Below are positions 1 to 9,898 of a DNA stretch of 64,000 bases, one piece after another; position 1 is the stretch's first letter; each line of letters opens with the position of its first letter. The stretch spans positions 75,527,369 to 75,591,368 of the forward strand of contig CM031616.1 of the NCBI GenBank assembly GCA_018398815.1. The letters are read 5' to 3'. The notes under the pieces were generated by a model. It saw nothing but the letters and a program-made list of their open reading frames with translations, did not search any database and had not been told where the DNA came from. The stretch comes from Conus ventricosus. Taxonomy: Eukaryota > Mollusca > Gastropoda > Neogastropoda > Conidae. Made by a program: the position numbers and the translations under genes.

Positions 1-143
1 CTTTAGTTATAACGATACACAACTGCCTTCAATCTCCAGCAATCGTTTGGTGTGTACATTTGATTAAAGTGGGTATGTATCCAAATTTGATTTCCCAAAG
101 TCATTGAAATCACAAGACAGGGCATACTGATGCTCCCAAAAGC

Positions 144-1171
144 TCAGTAATGCGTGTAACCACCATGGCTGTTCTGGCACTCGACGCAGCGAGTCCTCAT
201 CGAGTTGACCAGGTTGGTGAAGATCCTCTGTGGAAGCGCCTGCCACTCAGCCTGCAGCATCTGGTAGAGGTGTTGGGCATCCCTGGGAGGGGGGTGGCTC
301 CTCACTTTGCGATCCAGCTCATCCCAGAGGTTCTCAATCGGGTTGAGATCGGGACTGCATGCTGGCCACTCCATTCTGTTGACTCCAGACTGCTGCAGGA
401 AGTCGTTGACTACCCTTGCCCTGTGGGGGCGAGCATTGTCATCCTGGTAGACAGCTCTCGGTCCCATCTGCTGCAGTGTAGGCACAGCCAGCGGTCGAAG
501 GATCTCATCCCGGTATCGGATGCCAGTCAGGTTACCCTGTACATGATACAAGGGTGTTCTGTGGTGAAGGCTGAAGGCCCCCCAGACCATTACAGAACCT
601 CCCTCCACCAAAGGCCACCTTTTCTTGGACAGTGGCGTCAATAAAGCGTTGCCCTGGGCGCCTCCAGACCCTCAGTCGGCCGTCGTTGTGGTGAAGGGTG
701 AAGCGTGATTCATCACTGAACAGGACCTGGGACCATTGCTGACGTGTCCACCTCACGTGACGTGCGCAGAAGGCGCGGCGTGCTGCCCTATGGGCTGGAG
801 TTAAGCGTGGCCGTACTGCTGGGCGACGAGAACGGAGATTAAACCCATGTAGGCGGTTCCGTATGGTCTGCTGGCTGACGTTGATGTTAGTAGCCACCCT
901 GAACTGCCTTTGAATGATGCTGAAGGGCTGTTCTTGTCTGCAGGGCTTGTCGTTTAATTTGACGATCGTCACGTGGGTTTGTCTTCTTCGGTCGACCAGA
1001 TCTGCGTCTTTCATGGACAATCCCAGTGGCTGTGAAGCATTAAATCAGTCGGACAATGACCGAGATGGACACATGAAGTCGCCTGGCCACTTCTCGCTTG
1101 GGAACACCATCTTGGAACCATGCAACAGCTCGTCCCCTATCCAACACGCTTAATTTTCGTCGTGGAGGCAT
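144..1171 (-). pseudogene. Tc1-like transposase, inactivated
   Basis: This is a DDE transposase of the Tc1 family, which would cut and paste its element at TA sites. The N-terminal part (1040-1171) begins MPPRRKLSVLD and has a helix-turn-helix-like stretch. The catalytic part shows LFSDESRF (first Asp), QDDNARPH (second Asp) and SPDLNPIENLW (Glu). There are 34 residues between the second Asp and the Glu, the DD34E spacing of Tc1. The frame is broken by an in-frame TAA at 1040-1042, a frameshift near 905 and another near 625. The start is placed at MPPRRKL because residues upstream look unrelated. I could not identify terminal inverted repeats with confidence. It is a dead copy unrelated to the host gene further right. 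Confidence 0.9.
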
Positions 1172-1747
1172 TGTCAGATCAGGCCTACTACTGGTGGAAT
1201 GTCTTCTTATAAAGCCAAGCGAGCGACAGCATCTCACACATAAACAGCAGTGCTTGCACGTGCATAATGGTTTTTCCATCTGGCAAGTGCAATGTGTTCA
1301 GGCAGAACGGTCCAAAACAAGGTCATTTTTCGCAAGTTTCTGCTTTTCTGTTTGCGGCCCAGCTCAGTAGTAGAGAATCCCGTGCAATTTTCGCACTAAC
1401 ACAACATCGCCCACTTACAGCTGAACAAGAATTCATGACAATTTGGCTGGACTAAGAAATAAATAACAGTAGCTAACTGAGTTTATTACGCACCTGTTTT
1501 CACATACCGATCCTTAACTTTTTGTGTGTAGTATATGGGGTTAGATTTTCAGTTTATGAAACCCTCCGTATACTCCTAGCAGTAAATCAAATGGATGTCT
1601 CATTGTCTGATTCAGATCAGGAAAGGATGAAGGCGGATGAAGAAGACAGATAGAGCTGCATTCCATCATGTCCTGTTTTAAACATAGTGCTCAACTCTCA
1701 CAGCTCACTGCTCTTGCAAATCAATATCTTAGAAGGGAACTTTAACC
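1172..1747. other. Non-coding sequence flanking the Tc1 copy
   Basis: No gene, RNA or clear repeat is visible. Part of this stretch is probably the 5' end of the Tc1 element and its flank, but I cannot fix the boundary. Confidence 0.4.
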
Positions 1748-1847
1748 NNNNNNNNNNNNNNNNNNNNNNNNNNNNNNNNNNNNNNNNNNNNNNNNNNNNN
1801 NNNNNNNNNNNNNNNNNNNNNNNNNNNNNNNNNNNNNNNNNNNNNNN
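1748..1847. other. Assembly gap of 100 N
   Basis: There are exactly 100 N, a standard placeholder length, so the true distance is unknown. AT dinucleotide repeats follow at once (1855-1915), which probably caused the break. Confidence 0.99.
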
Positions 1848-1854
1848 ATTTGTT

Positions 1855-1915
1855 ATTTTTATATATATAATATATATATAAAATATATATATATAATAAA
1901 TATATATATTTTTTG
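1855..1915. repeat. (TA)n-rich microsatellite
   Basis: Alternating T and A with short A and T runs directly to the right of the N gap. Simple sequence with no coding value. Confidence 0.9.
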
Positions 1916-2032
1916 ATCAATGTGATTAAAATACCCAAACGATTGTTAGAGTGCTCAACCCCTTGGGGAGCAACATTTGTTAAAATAAGGTTTTAAAGAA
2001 GTGATCTACAAATTTGTTTCGAGCGCGTTGCG

Positions 2033-2502
2033 ATTCAATTATAAACAAAGCTTGCTCTGATGTCTTAGATTAAAGAAATAGGGGGAGATAAGCATTCATA
2101 TCTGCAGTGGTAGATAATTCTGCCTACCTAACAGTATGTGCTTGAGTGGGTGAATGGGGAACAAAAATGCTTCTCAAAATGAGCCTTCAGCAAGCTTATA
2201 GTCTCCAAAGAGGAGACAATCTCCAATGGGGTGGAAACTCACTAACATATAACTCCTGGTCAGATACCGTATTTCAAAACCTGATTGTTTCTCCTCAGTG
2301 ACCGCGGAAAGTGGTAAATTTACCCCTCTGCCTTTTCGGTTTTAAGAAGAATGCTATCCCACCGTAGTATGTTTGTTGAGTTTTCAACAAACCAACCAAA
2401 GGTGCCACCTAAGAAGCAAATGAAAATCATGAAAGAACAAAACAAGCTACACTTTCTTGTGAAAAGTAGAAAATATAAAAAGATAACCTCTTAAGACATA
2501 AG
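2033..2502 (+). repeat. Dispersed repeat, direct copy 1
   Basis: A stretch of about 470 bp that recurs in the same orientation at about 2637-3128 with scattered substitutions and short indels. Shared landmarks are AACAAAGCTTGCTCT, GGTAGATAATTCTGCC, CAGCAAGCTTATAGTCTCC and CGCGGAAAGTGGTAA. No protein is recognisable in it. Confidence 0.85.
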
Positions 2503-3281
2503 TACTGAGGGCCAGTTCTTGGAATGAACCCACAAGGGACTAAATTACAATAAACTAATACATTCCAAGGATAAGTACTGAGCACCATTCCAGGAACTTA
2601 CAGAGCAGCTTGGTGTTGCAATGACTGCAAGGAATATTCAACTGTAAACAAAGCTTGCTCTTATGTCTTAGATTGAAGAAATAGGGGAGATAAACATTCA
2701 TATCTGCTGTGGTAGATAATTCTGCCTAACTAACAATATGTGCTTAATTGGGTGAATGGGGAACAAAAATTGCTTTTCAAAATGAGCCTTCAGCAAGCTT
2801 ATAGTCTCCAAGGGGAGACAATCTCCAATGGGAGGAAACTCGCTAACATATAACTCCTGGTCAGATACCGGTATTTTCAAATTTGATTGTTTCTCCTCAG
2901 TGTCCGCGGAAAGTGGTAACTCGACTCCTCTGCCTTTTCGGTTTTAAGAAGAATGCTATCCCAGACAAAGGCTGGTGTGCAATACCGTAGTATGTTTGTT
3001 GAGTTTTCAAAAAAAAAAGCCAAAGGTGCCACGTAAGAAGCAAAAGAAAATCATGAAAGAACAAAACAAGCTACGTTTTCTTGTAAAAAGTAGAAAACAT
3101 TAAAAAAAATAACCTCTTAAGACACAAGCTGCTCTGTAAGTTGCTGGAACGGTGCTTGGTACTTATCCTTAGAATTTATTAGTTTATTGTAATTTAGTCC
3201 CTTGCGGGTTCATTCCAAGAACTGGCCCCCAGCACTTGTGACTTAAGAGGTTATTTAAAAAAAAAATATTTTCTACTGGAT
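2464..3281. repeat. Inverted repeat of about 145 bp flanking repeat copy 2
   Basis: The sequence at 2464-2608 (AACCTCTTAAGACATAAG ... GAGCAGCTTG) returns as its reverse complement at 3125-3281 (CAAGCTGCTCTGTAAGTT ... TTTCTACT). Identity is high but not perfect. This could be the terminal inverted repeat of a small non-autonomous transposon that carries repeat copy 2. Confidence 0.7.
2637..3128 (+). repeat. Dispersed repeat, direct copy 2
   Basis: Second copy of the repeat at 2033-2502, with an extra short segment near 2965-2990. The two copies lie about 600 bp apart, start to start. An inverted pair (2464-2608 and 3125-3281) overlaps their right ends, so the whole block is a composite rather than a simple tandem. 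Confidence 0.85.
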
Positions 3282-3574
3282 GTTAAACGATAATTTACTC
3301 CTACACTGTAGCAAATGAAAAGCATAGCAAAGCCATGAACGTTTTCTCTCTTTTCTTTTTAAACACTAAAACCGTCACTGGCGCTGCGGAAGTTAAAACG
3401 CCTTACCGTGGGGGAAAACGATTTCGATTTAGACACAAAATTTGTTAACTAACTCAGAATACCTGGCTGTCACAACAACTGAACTGAGTCCCTGAGTTGG
3501 CTGGACTGGGTAGGTGAACTAGCCGGAATTTCTTCTGAGACTGGTTGGCTACCCGCGCCGAATCGGCTTATGCG
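3282..3574. other. Unassigned non-coding sequence
   Basis: No ORF of note, no RNA gene and no repeat that I can name. Confidence 0.4.
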
Positions 3575-3643
3575 GTGTACAGGTGAACACTAATCAACCA
3601 ACCTAACCAACCGTACACTAATCAACCAACCTAACCAACCGGT
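3575..3643. repeat. Two tandem copies of a 28-bp unit
   Basis: The unit contains CACTAATCAACCAACCTAAC and is repeated back to back twice. Confidence 0.85.
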
Positions 3644-3965
3644 TTTTCGGTAAGCTTGCTCCGGTAAGCGGAGTTGTTGTAAAAACTATGATCGGACAAA
3701 AAAAAAAAAAACGGCCCATCATATTTTCCTTCTCTAACTTTTCAATTTTCACTTCTAAACGCTTCTGAGTTTCATTTCGTCTGCGTTTCTTTTCAGTGCA
3801 AATCCTATCGTTTTACTTCTTACTTTCATTAATAAAACATCTGAAAATAGTTGTTCTGTAATAGTAAACAGAATTTCTGAACGCGCAATCAATGGTAGGA
3901 GGGGTGATGCCAGCGCGTTACTTAGAGTCCACGGACGTGAGTGTGCAAGCATTGGTGTGTGAGTG

Positions 3966-4772
<807 letters not shown>

Positions 4773-4862
4773 AGAGAACTATAAAATGCTGCTTCTAACT
4801 CACTTCGCCCTCAAACAAGTTTTCGGGCGAAGTGACCTAAAAGCGGCAATTTATAGTTCTCT
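4773..4862. repeat. Left terminal foldback hairpin of the Maverick
   Basis: The first 90 bases fold on themselves. The outer arm AGAGAACTATAAAATG pairs, with a few mismatches, with CAATTTATAGTTCTCT. The inner arm CACTTCGCCC pairs perfectly with GGGCGAAGTG around a loop of about 14 bases. The same outer stem closes the right end, with a different inner part. Confidence 0.85.
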
Positions 4863-5356
4863 GACAAGTAAGACTTCAAAAACAAAAAAAATAACGATTA
4901 TCTACAAACAAACATACTGTGTAGGATTGTCCGTTTTCAAAACTAATTTACAAAACTTTTCAGAGAGTAACGTAGGGAAAGCAGCAGTGGCTGAACATAC
5001 CCCATAGTGTAACGTAGGGGAAAAGCAGCAGCCGCTGAACGCACCCCGTATACAAATGCTAATTGTCGACCTGCCTAAGGACTCCGCACTATCCGATTAC
5101 TTACTACGTGGCCAGACATGACGATCACGCGATGGGCTGATGTTACAGCCGACCAATCAGCGGGGGGTTACAATTAAGTGCTGGGCTTACAACGGCAGCT
5201 CGGTCTCGTCATTTTCATTGCTAGTGTTGAGCTGTGAAGTTGTATGTGTTTTCTGGAGAAAAGTGATTGACTTTAAAACTTTGGATTGGATTGGGACAAC
5301 TGTAGTGTGTGGGCATATTTCTGCTGTGTGCGTGTTAATATCTGATATCTCTCAAA
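4863..5356 (+). repeat. Left inverted terminal region, leader of the first gene
   Basis: This non-coding stretch matches the reverse complement of about 27020-27522 almost base for base outside the noisy segment, with only a few substitutions. It contains a near-duplicated motif around GTAACGTAGGG (4969 and 5010), each followed by AGCAGC and GCTGAAC. It ends at the first start codon of the element at 5357 and is the likely promoter and leader region. Confidence 0.75.
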
Positions 5357-5948
5357 ATGGAAAGTGACAGTTTGAATGATTTTCAGAATACGCAAGAATT
5401 AGACGAACAAATTGTAGAATGCTTGGCGCCTACAACTGGTTTGAGTCAAGAACTCGAAAATTTTACATTGTCCGAAGAGTCTCCTTTTAATATGGAGCAA
5501 CATAACCGAGCTGGATACTTTTCTTAGGGGAAAACTTGTACAAGATGGCGAGACTGATGTATCAGAGGATGATGTTGAGAAATTTAATAGATGTAAAAGC
5601 GTTCATGACATGATTCCTTTGTGAAGAAAAGCTGGAAGGTTGTGAAATTTAATCAACGAAAAACCATTCACCATTCACTGATTTTGGGTTATCAGCTTGG
5701 AAAAGCAAAACAAGTGTTTCAAAAATCAAAAACAATGAAGCAGTCGTGGACGTCTTTTGTTAAAGAAAATGTCTCATTCATGATTCATATGCAAGAAGGA
5801 TGATTCTGCTGTCAAACGCCTTTACCACTTTCCCAAGTTTCATAAACTGGGAATGAGTTTTGATGATTTACTGAACAAACGCCATAAAATTCTAACCTAC
5901 ATGTCTGAGAATGAAGAATTTAGAAAGTTCTGGCAATCTGAAGTCTGA
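5357..5948 (+). pseudogene. Maverick arm gene, unknown function, frameshifted
   Basis: The start ATG at 5357 opens MESDSLNDFQNTQELDEQ, an acidic N-terminus. After frameshifts near 5500, 5625 and 5800 the frame ends at the TGA at 5946-5948 after a C-terminal module with PKFHKLGMSF and a Lys/Arg-rich helix. The layout (Trp, then a Ser-Tyr-Ala-Arg-Arg-like stretch, then a helical tail) faintly recalls bacterial DUF3102-type proteins, but I would not assign a function. A second copy of the C-terminal module lies at 6182-6376. A noisy inverted copy of the gene is at about 26280-27020. Confidence 0.6.
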
Positions 5949-5952
5949 TTGC

Positions 5953-6181
5953 TTTCAAGCTTTGTGGGACTGGTAAAACCGTTCGGATCCGAACGGTATC
6001 TAAAAATAGTTCTTACGTCACCTGCTTCAACGTCCTGCTTTGTCAGACTGGTAAAACCGTTCGGATCCGAACGGTTTTCTAAAAATAGATCTTACGTCAC
6101 CTGCTTTCAAGTCTGGTGGACTGACAAAACCGTTCGGATCCGAACGGTTTTCTAAAAATAGACCTTACTTCACCCGCTTCA
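5953..6181. repeat. Three tandem units each holding a perfect BamHI-centred palindrome
   Basis: Three units of 73-78 bp each contain ACCGTTCGGATCCGAACGGT. The palindrome is at 5978-5997 in unit 1 and extends to 26 bp in units 2 (6053-6078) and 3 (6126-6151), flanked by AAAA and TTTT. Each unit goes on with CTAAAAATAG and TTACGTCACCTGCTT-like sequence. Three degraded palindromes stand at the mirrored position in the right arm (about 26095-26260). The palindromes could be protein-binding sites or cruciform-forming sequence. Confidence 0.9.
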
Positions 6182-6376
6182 ATGTCATGCTTCGCCATCC
6201 TGCATATTGCTGATTTGTATGCTAGAAAACTTATTCAACTTTCTGTGTGTTTTTACAACTATCCTAAATTTCACAAGCTAGGAATCAGTATAAATGAACT
6301 GTGTAGCAAACGTCAAAGCATCATTAGGCTTATGCAACTGAATAACGATTTCCAGGTGTTCTGGCAAACAAACTAG
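6182..6376 (+). pseudogene. Second copy of the C-terminal module of the arm gene
   Basis: The open frame contains ARKLIQLSV and YPKFHKLGISINEL and ends FWQTN, closely parallel to the C-terminal module of the gene ending at 5948. The triple palindrome separates the two modules, so either the palindrome block inserted after a duplication or the unit was copied with it. The function is unknown. Confidence 0.6.
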
Positions 6377-6739
6377 ATAGGGCTAGGCAGACCTTAGTAC
6401 ATCTACCAGTATGGAGAGGAGTAGTGTGTAGCCAGCACTGTCTCCATATAAATGCTCCAAATATACAATGACGGATGTACTACTGGCGATTAGAGCCGCC
6501 ATAAAAGCTCGGCTACAGCAATAACTGCTGTAACTCTGCCAAAGCCAGTTGCAAGCCTGGTTGAGAAAAAGAGGAGCACAGCAGCGAACTAGGTCAAACG
6601 ACCCTACTGTGATCACTTGACCTGCAAAGCTCAGCGGCAAACTGGGTCAAGTGATCACAGTAGGAACGTCTGACCTAGTTGCTGGTCTTCAGTCACAAAG
6701 CAAGTGGCCCCAGTTCCACTTTGAGACACTTGACACCTT
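6377..6739. repeat. Non-coding arm segment with a perfect 20-bp inverted repeat
   Basis: CCTACTGTGATCACTTGACC at 6603-6622 is matched by its exact reverse complement at 6645-6664 around a 22-base loop. The minus-strand ORF across this stretch has no recognisable features. A noisy counterpart is near 25610-25690. A hairpin of this strength could be a transcript end or a regulatory structure. Confidence 0.7.
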
Positions 6740-6975
6740 CACCCCCAAGTCACCCCAAGTCACCCCAAGTCACCCCAAGTCCTTAATTAAGTTCTTGATT
6801 AAGTTACCCCAAGTCCTTAATTAAGTTTTTAATCAAGTCACCCCAAGTTCTTAATTAAGTTCTTAATTAAGTTCTTAATTAAGTTACCTCAAGTTTCTTA
6901 ATAAGTTCTTGATTAAGTCACCTCAAGTTCTTACTTAAGTCACATTAAGTCATCCTCTAAGTACAAACCAAGTTC
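6740..6975. repeat. AAGTCACCCC / CTTAATTAAGTT short tandem array
   Basis: Four or so copies of CACCCCAAGT are followed by repeated CTTAATTAAGTT-type units with variants. It lies just past the stop codon of the gene at 6985-7260 on the minus strand. A degraded mirror copy is at about 25350-25560. Confidence 0.85.
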
Positions 6976-6984
6976 TTATTCAAG

Positions 6985-7260
6985 TTATCTTATAATTGTC
7001 AAAAAAACAATACAATCTATGTTTTTTATCTTAAATAGTAGATGTCTAATATAGTACACACACGCCTCAAAAAACGCGTCATCGTCGAGGATGTCTTGTT
7101 CAGCGTCCTCTGCGCAAGATTGGTCAGCATAGATCTTAATGAAGTTCTTACATCCTAAGCAACCGCATTGATTACAATTCTGGTCTATGGAAATGTCTTT
7201 TATAGACTCCATGTCTTTATTTATTGACTCCATCATTTTAAACAAATAATAATATGCCAT
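6985..7260 (-). CDS. Small Cys-rich Maverick protein, unknown function
   Basis: An open frame of 91 residues starting MAYYYLFKMMESINKD. The middle has CNQCGCLGC, a cluster of four cysteines in nine residues, followed by an acidic stretch and a hydrophobic C-terminus. The start codon follows an A/T-rich leader. It is first in a minus-strand row with the genes ending at 7283 and 7682. A noisy copy is at about 25083-25340 on the plus strand. I do not recognise the family. Confidence 0.55.
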   Translation of the reverse strand: MAYYYLFKMMESINKDMESIKDISIDQNCNQCGCLGCKNFIKIYADQSCAEDAEQDILDDDAFFEACVYYIRHLLFKIKNIDCIVFLTIIR

Positions 7261-7282
7261 GATCTATTTTTATCAAAAAAAT

Positions 7283-7639
7283 TTAAGTTCTTAAAATATT
7301 ATTGCATTTCAAATGGATCAAAATAATTTTTGTTGTTGGCGGTTCTGGCATACTTTTGTGTTTGGCTTCTGTATTTAGTGGTGGAGATTGTTTGGGCTCT
7401 TGTTTTTGTCGCCATTGTTTATATATTTTATAACCGTAATAACCGCCCCCAGCAGCAGCAAGGGCGCCAAAAATGACAACAGTTTTAAGTTCAATATTCC
7501 ATGAAGACTTTGGTGCTGTAGGCCTTGAATCACATGGAGTTTTTATAGCTGGCATTGAATCAACTTGTTCTGGCGTTGGCGGTGTTATGTTTTCATGATG
7601 AGTTATATCTGTAACTGTAATTTTCTTTGTCTGTTCCAC
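7283..7639 (-). CDS. Single-pass membrane protein of the Maverick, unknown function
   Basis: This frame has 118 residues. After a polar, Pro/Thr-rich N-terminal half, VVIFGALAAAGGGYYGYKIY (about residues 53-72) is a glycine-rich transmembrane segment followed by a basic tail. It sits between two other minus-strand genes with short gaps. A second, noisy copy at about 24750-25060 on the plus strand keeps the membrane segment recognisable. Small membrane proteins in this part of Mavericks are often taken as virion or assembly proteins. That role is inferred from position only. Confidence 0.6.
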   Translation of the reverse strand: MEQTKKITVTDITHHENITPPTPEQVDSMPAIKTPCDSRPTAPKSSWNIELKTVVIFGALAAAGGGYYGYKIYKQWRQKQEPKQSPPLNTEAKHKSMPEPPTTKIILIHLKCNNILRT

Positions 7640-7681
7640 TCCGCTAATTTTTTTCCTGCTTCAACACGCCCAGGATGCTTC

Positions 7682-8167
7682 TCACTGGTCACTTTCTTCA
7701 CTGGATTCAATGTTTTCTGATTCTGCTGATTTTCTGGCTCGGTCATTTTTAAGGGAAACAAAATCTATATGATTAAAAGTAATTAATCCTGCGATCACTG
7801 GCGATAACAATGTTCCAAATCTGTAATACAGATCACACCCTAGAGACTCTAATGTCTTAGTTAAAACTGGATCCTGCGTTAAATCATACATAAAGTCTTG
7901 TTCAGAATCAATGGGAGCAAATCTACTGACTAGTTTAGTGTACAAACTAAGAACTGTTTGCCCGACGCTTTTCACCATTCTTGATCCTAGTTGCACTTCA
8001 TACCTGTTATGATACTTTACAATGTCTTGTGGCGACATTTGTTGAATCTGTTCTATGCTGAATTCATTTCCGAGGTACTGTTTTGTTTTTCCGCATGTTG
8101 CCAAATAATACAGCCTTTCCTTTTTGGGCATAATAGCTTGGTTATCAACTTGATCATTTGTAGTCAT
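7682..8167 (-). CDS. Maverick virion-region protein of unknown function
   Basis: I start this at the internal ATG 8165-8167 (MTTNDQVDNQ), giving 161 residues. The longer frame to 8515 runs antisense across the plus-strand gene at 8256-8486 and has no protein-like features there. The product contains YYLATCGKTKQYL, a MSPQDIVKYH helix, a hydrophobic LLSPVIAGLITF segment near the C-terminus and an acidic Ser/Glu tail. The right arm has the same gene at about 24212-24690, plus strand, with SPQDILKY still readable. The family recurs in Mavericks but its function is not known to me. Confidence 0.6.
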   Translation of the reverse strand: MTTNDQVDNQAIMPKKERLYYLATCGKTKQYLGNEFSIEQIQQMSPQDIVKYHNRYEVQLGSRMVKSVGQTVLSLYTKLVSRFAPIDSEQDFMYDLTQDPVLTKTLESLGCDLYYRFGTLLSPVIAGLITFNHIDFVSLKNDRARKSAESENIESSEESDQ

Positions 8168-8255
8168 AAGTTCAGGAAGGTTTAGGCTGCCCTGTAGCTG
8201 TAGTAGATCATCGCTGTTCAGTTTTTTATTAATTATAATTATTTTATTTTTTAAA
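8168..8255. promoter_or_regulatory. Divergent A/T-rich promoter
   Basis: The 88 bp between the divergent start codons at 8167 (minus) and 8256 (plus) end in an A/T run leading to TTTTTTAAAATG. The same layout separates other Maverick gene pairs in this window. Confidence 0.45.
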
Positions 8256-8486
8256 ATGAGCACCGAAAAAACTGTTGCCAACCTTGTATACCATTCTGCT
8301 GTTATTGGAGGCCTAAGTGTAGGATACACGATGCTTGGTAAAAGCCTGTTAAAAATAAAACCGGCAGATCTTGGCAAACTAGACTTTGAAGACTCAGCAA
8401 AACTGATTGCTGTTATTACAGCTTCGTTTGCTACGAAAGATTTTCTAGTTAAGCAAGGAATAATTTCTGATAGTATTAATATGTAA
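8256..8486 (+). CDS. Small conserved Maverick membrane-associated protein
   Basis: The frame has 76 residues, starting MSTEKTVANLVYHSAV. A glycine-rich hydrophobic stretch (IGGLSVGYTMLG) is followed by KIKPADLGKLDFEDSAKL and a second hydrophobic helix. Proteins of this kind sit beside the integrase in several Mavericks; the role is unknown. The next gene starts only 19 bp after its stop. The right arm holds a noisy copy at about 23915-24128. Confidence 0.65.
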   Translation: MSTEKTVANLVYHSAVIGGLSVGYTMLGKSLLKIKPADLGKLDFEDSAKLIAVITASFATKDFLVKQGIISDSINM

Positions 8487-8505
8487 AAAAATACATTTAT
8501 AAAAA

Positions 8506-8877
8506 ATGGCTTCACTCGTAATGATGATAGGTGGCGCTGTGGTTAATGCGCTTGCTTTTAGCGGAAGTAATTACGCATTTAGTAAACTGCGAGATGACAG
8601 CGAGAGAAAAAGACATAACAAAGCTGTGGAGCAACTAGCTGCAGCACAAGATCACTATGAAAAGCAGAGAATTGAGCAGTTAGATTTTATTAATAACAAA
8701 CTGAAAAAACAGGGACATGCAGCTTACACATTTAAAGATGTTGATCAAGCGATAAAAGAATATTATTTTGTAACGGGCGAGCCAATCGAAACATTGCCCC
8801 CACCAAAATTCAGCGATTTTTATCATCCATCAGAAAACAAAAGATGCAAGAAATCGCGTTTATTGTCTTTGGCATGA
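8506..8877 (+). CDS. Conserved Maverick protein with N-terminal hydrophobic segment and coiled coil
   Basis: The frame has 123 residues. The N-terminal MMIGGAVVNALAFSGSNYAF is hydrophobic, then a charged helical part (RHNKAVEQLAAAQDHYEKQR) looks like a coiled coil, and the C-terminal part carries PKFSDFYHPS. I associate this family with Mavericks next to the integrase, probably a virion or accessory protein. It overlaps the start of the 22-residue ORF at 8844. The mirrored copy is at about 23545-23888. Confidence 0.65.
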   Translation: MASLVMMIGGAVVNALAFSGSNYAFSKLRDDSERKRHNKAVEQLAAAQDHYEKQRIEQLDFINNKLKKQGHAAYTFKDVDQAIKEYYFVTGEPIETLPPPKFSDFYHPSENKRCKKSRLLSLA

Positions 8878-8912
8878 CCGTTGTGTATTTTGTTGCGCAT
8901 AATATTGGCTGA
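8844..8912 (+). CDS. Tiny membrane ORF overlapping the preceding gene
   Basis: A frame of 22 residues (MQEIAFIVFGMTVVYFVAH, then NIG) is almost wholly hydrophobic. It overlaps the end of the gene at 8506-8877 in another frame and stops 7 bp before the integrase start. It could be a micro-membrane protein or chance. Confidence 0.35.
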   Translation: MQEIAFIVFGMTVVYFVAHNIG

Positions 8913-8919
8913 ATAAAAA

Positions 8920-9868
8920 ATGAACAAAATCTATTATTCGCCCAAAGGATATTGGAAGGGAATAACGGCAAACAAAAAGCTAAGCCAAGCAGCTGGAGTC
9001 AGTGAACAAACAGCAAAGGAATGGTTATCTAAACAAGCGATTTGGCAAATTTATTTACCTGCACCTAGACGAATACAGAGACCACACTTTGTGAATACAA
9101 CACCGAACGACACCCATCAAATGGATCTTCTATATTTACCCCATGATACGATTAGACGAAAAAGATTTAAGTACGCACTTACAGTCATTGACATGGCTTC
9201 AAGATACAAAGATGCGGAACCATTAACACAAAAGAGTGCTTCTGCTGTTGCTGTTGCCATACAACTAATATACCAACGAGGTCCTTTAACTTATCCTCGC
9301 ATGATTCAAGTTGATGACGGAAAAGAATTTAAAGGCCGAGTGAATCAATTATTGTTAAAACATAGAGTTACCATTAAAAGAGGCATTCCGGGGGTTCACA
9401 GATCACAGGCTTTAGTTGAAAACTTTAACAAACAGTTAGCCGAAAGACTTTTCTCCTACCAGTATCACAGAGAGCTGATTGACAATTCTCGCAACACAGA
9501 ATGGGTTAGAAGACTGCCCTCAGTTCTACGGGCAATGAATAATGAAGAATTTAAAGGGCTAAAACCAGTACAACAATCAAAAAACAAACAATAAATGCTG
9601 TTGAAGACTCCAGTACAACCAGCAAACTATTACCATTTGGCTTGAAAGTAAGGTACCTTTATTTGCCGGGGGAAGCAGAAGGGACACTCGCATCAGGGCA
9701 ACCGATCCAGTTTGGAGTGTTGATCCATATGAAATAAAAAGAATTGTAAAGATGAATCCGCCCGTGTATTATTTACGAGAAACTGACACAACAAAACAAC
9801 CGGCTCCTCAAAGATCTTTTGTGAAGGAAGAACTGCAGATAATCCCACCAGACACAGTTCCGCTTTAA
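8920..9868 (+). pseudogene. Maverick retroviral-type integrase, frameshifted
   Basis: This enzyme would insert the element into the genome. The first 224 residues are open (8920-9594). The DDE core is complete: D69 in HQMDLLYL, D132/D133 in VDDGKEF and E167 in ALVENFN. The C-terminal SH3/chromo-like part has RYLYLPGEAEG and ends PPDTVPL at 9868, but is reached only through two frameshifts, near 9585 at an A-rich run and near 9682 at a G run. Both are homopolymer sites, so sequencing error is possible. The start at 8920 follows AATAAAAA. A noisy inverted copy lies at about 22599-23512. Confidence 0.85.
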
Positions 9869-9898
9869 TTAATTTACATAAATATATTTGAGTTTAAA

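Noticed and set aside
7682..8515. A 277-residue version of the minus-strand gene starting at 8515
   Set aside because: The extra N-terminal part is antisense to the plus-strand gene at 8256-8486 and has no matching features; the internal ATG at 8167 gives a sensible protein.
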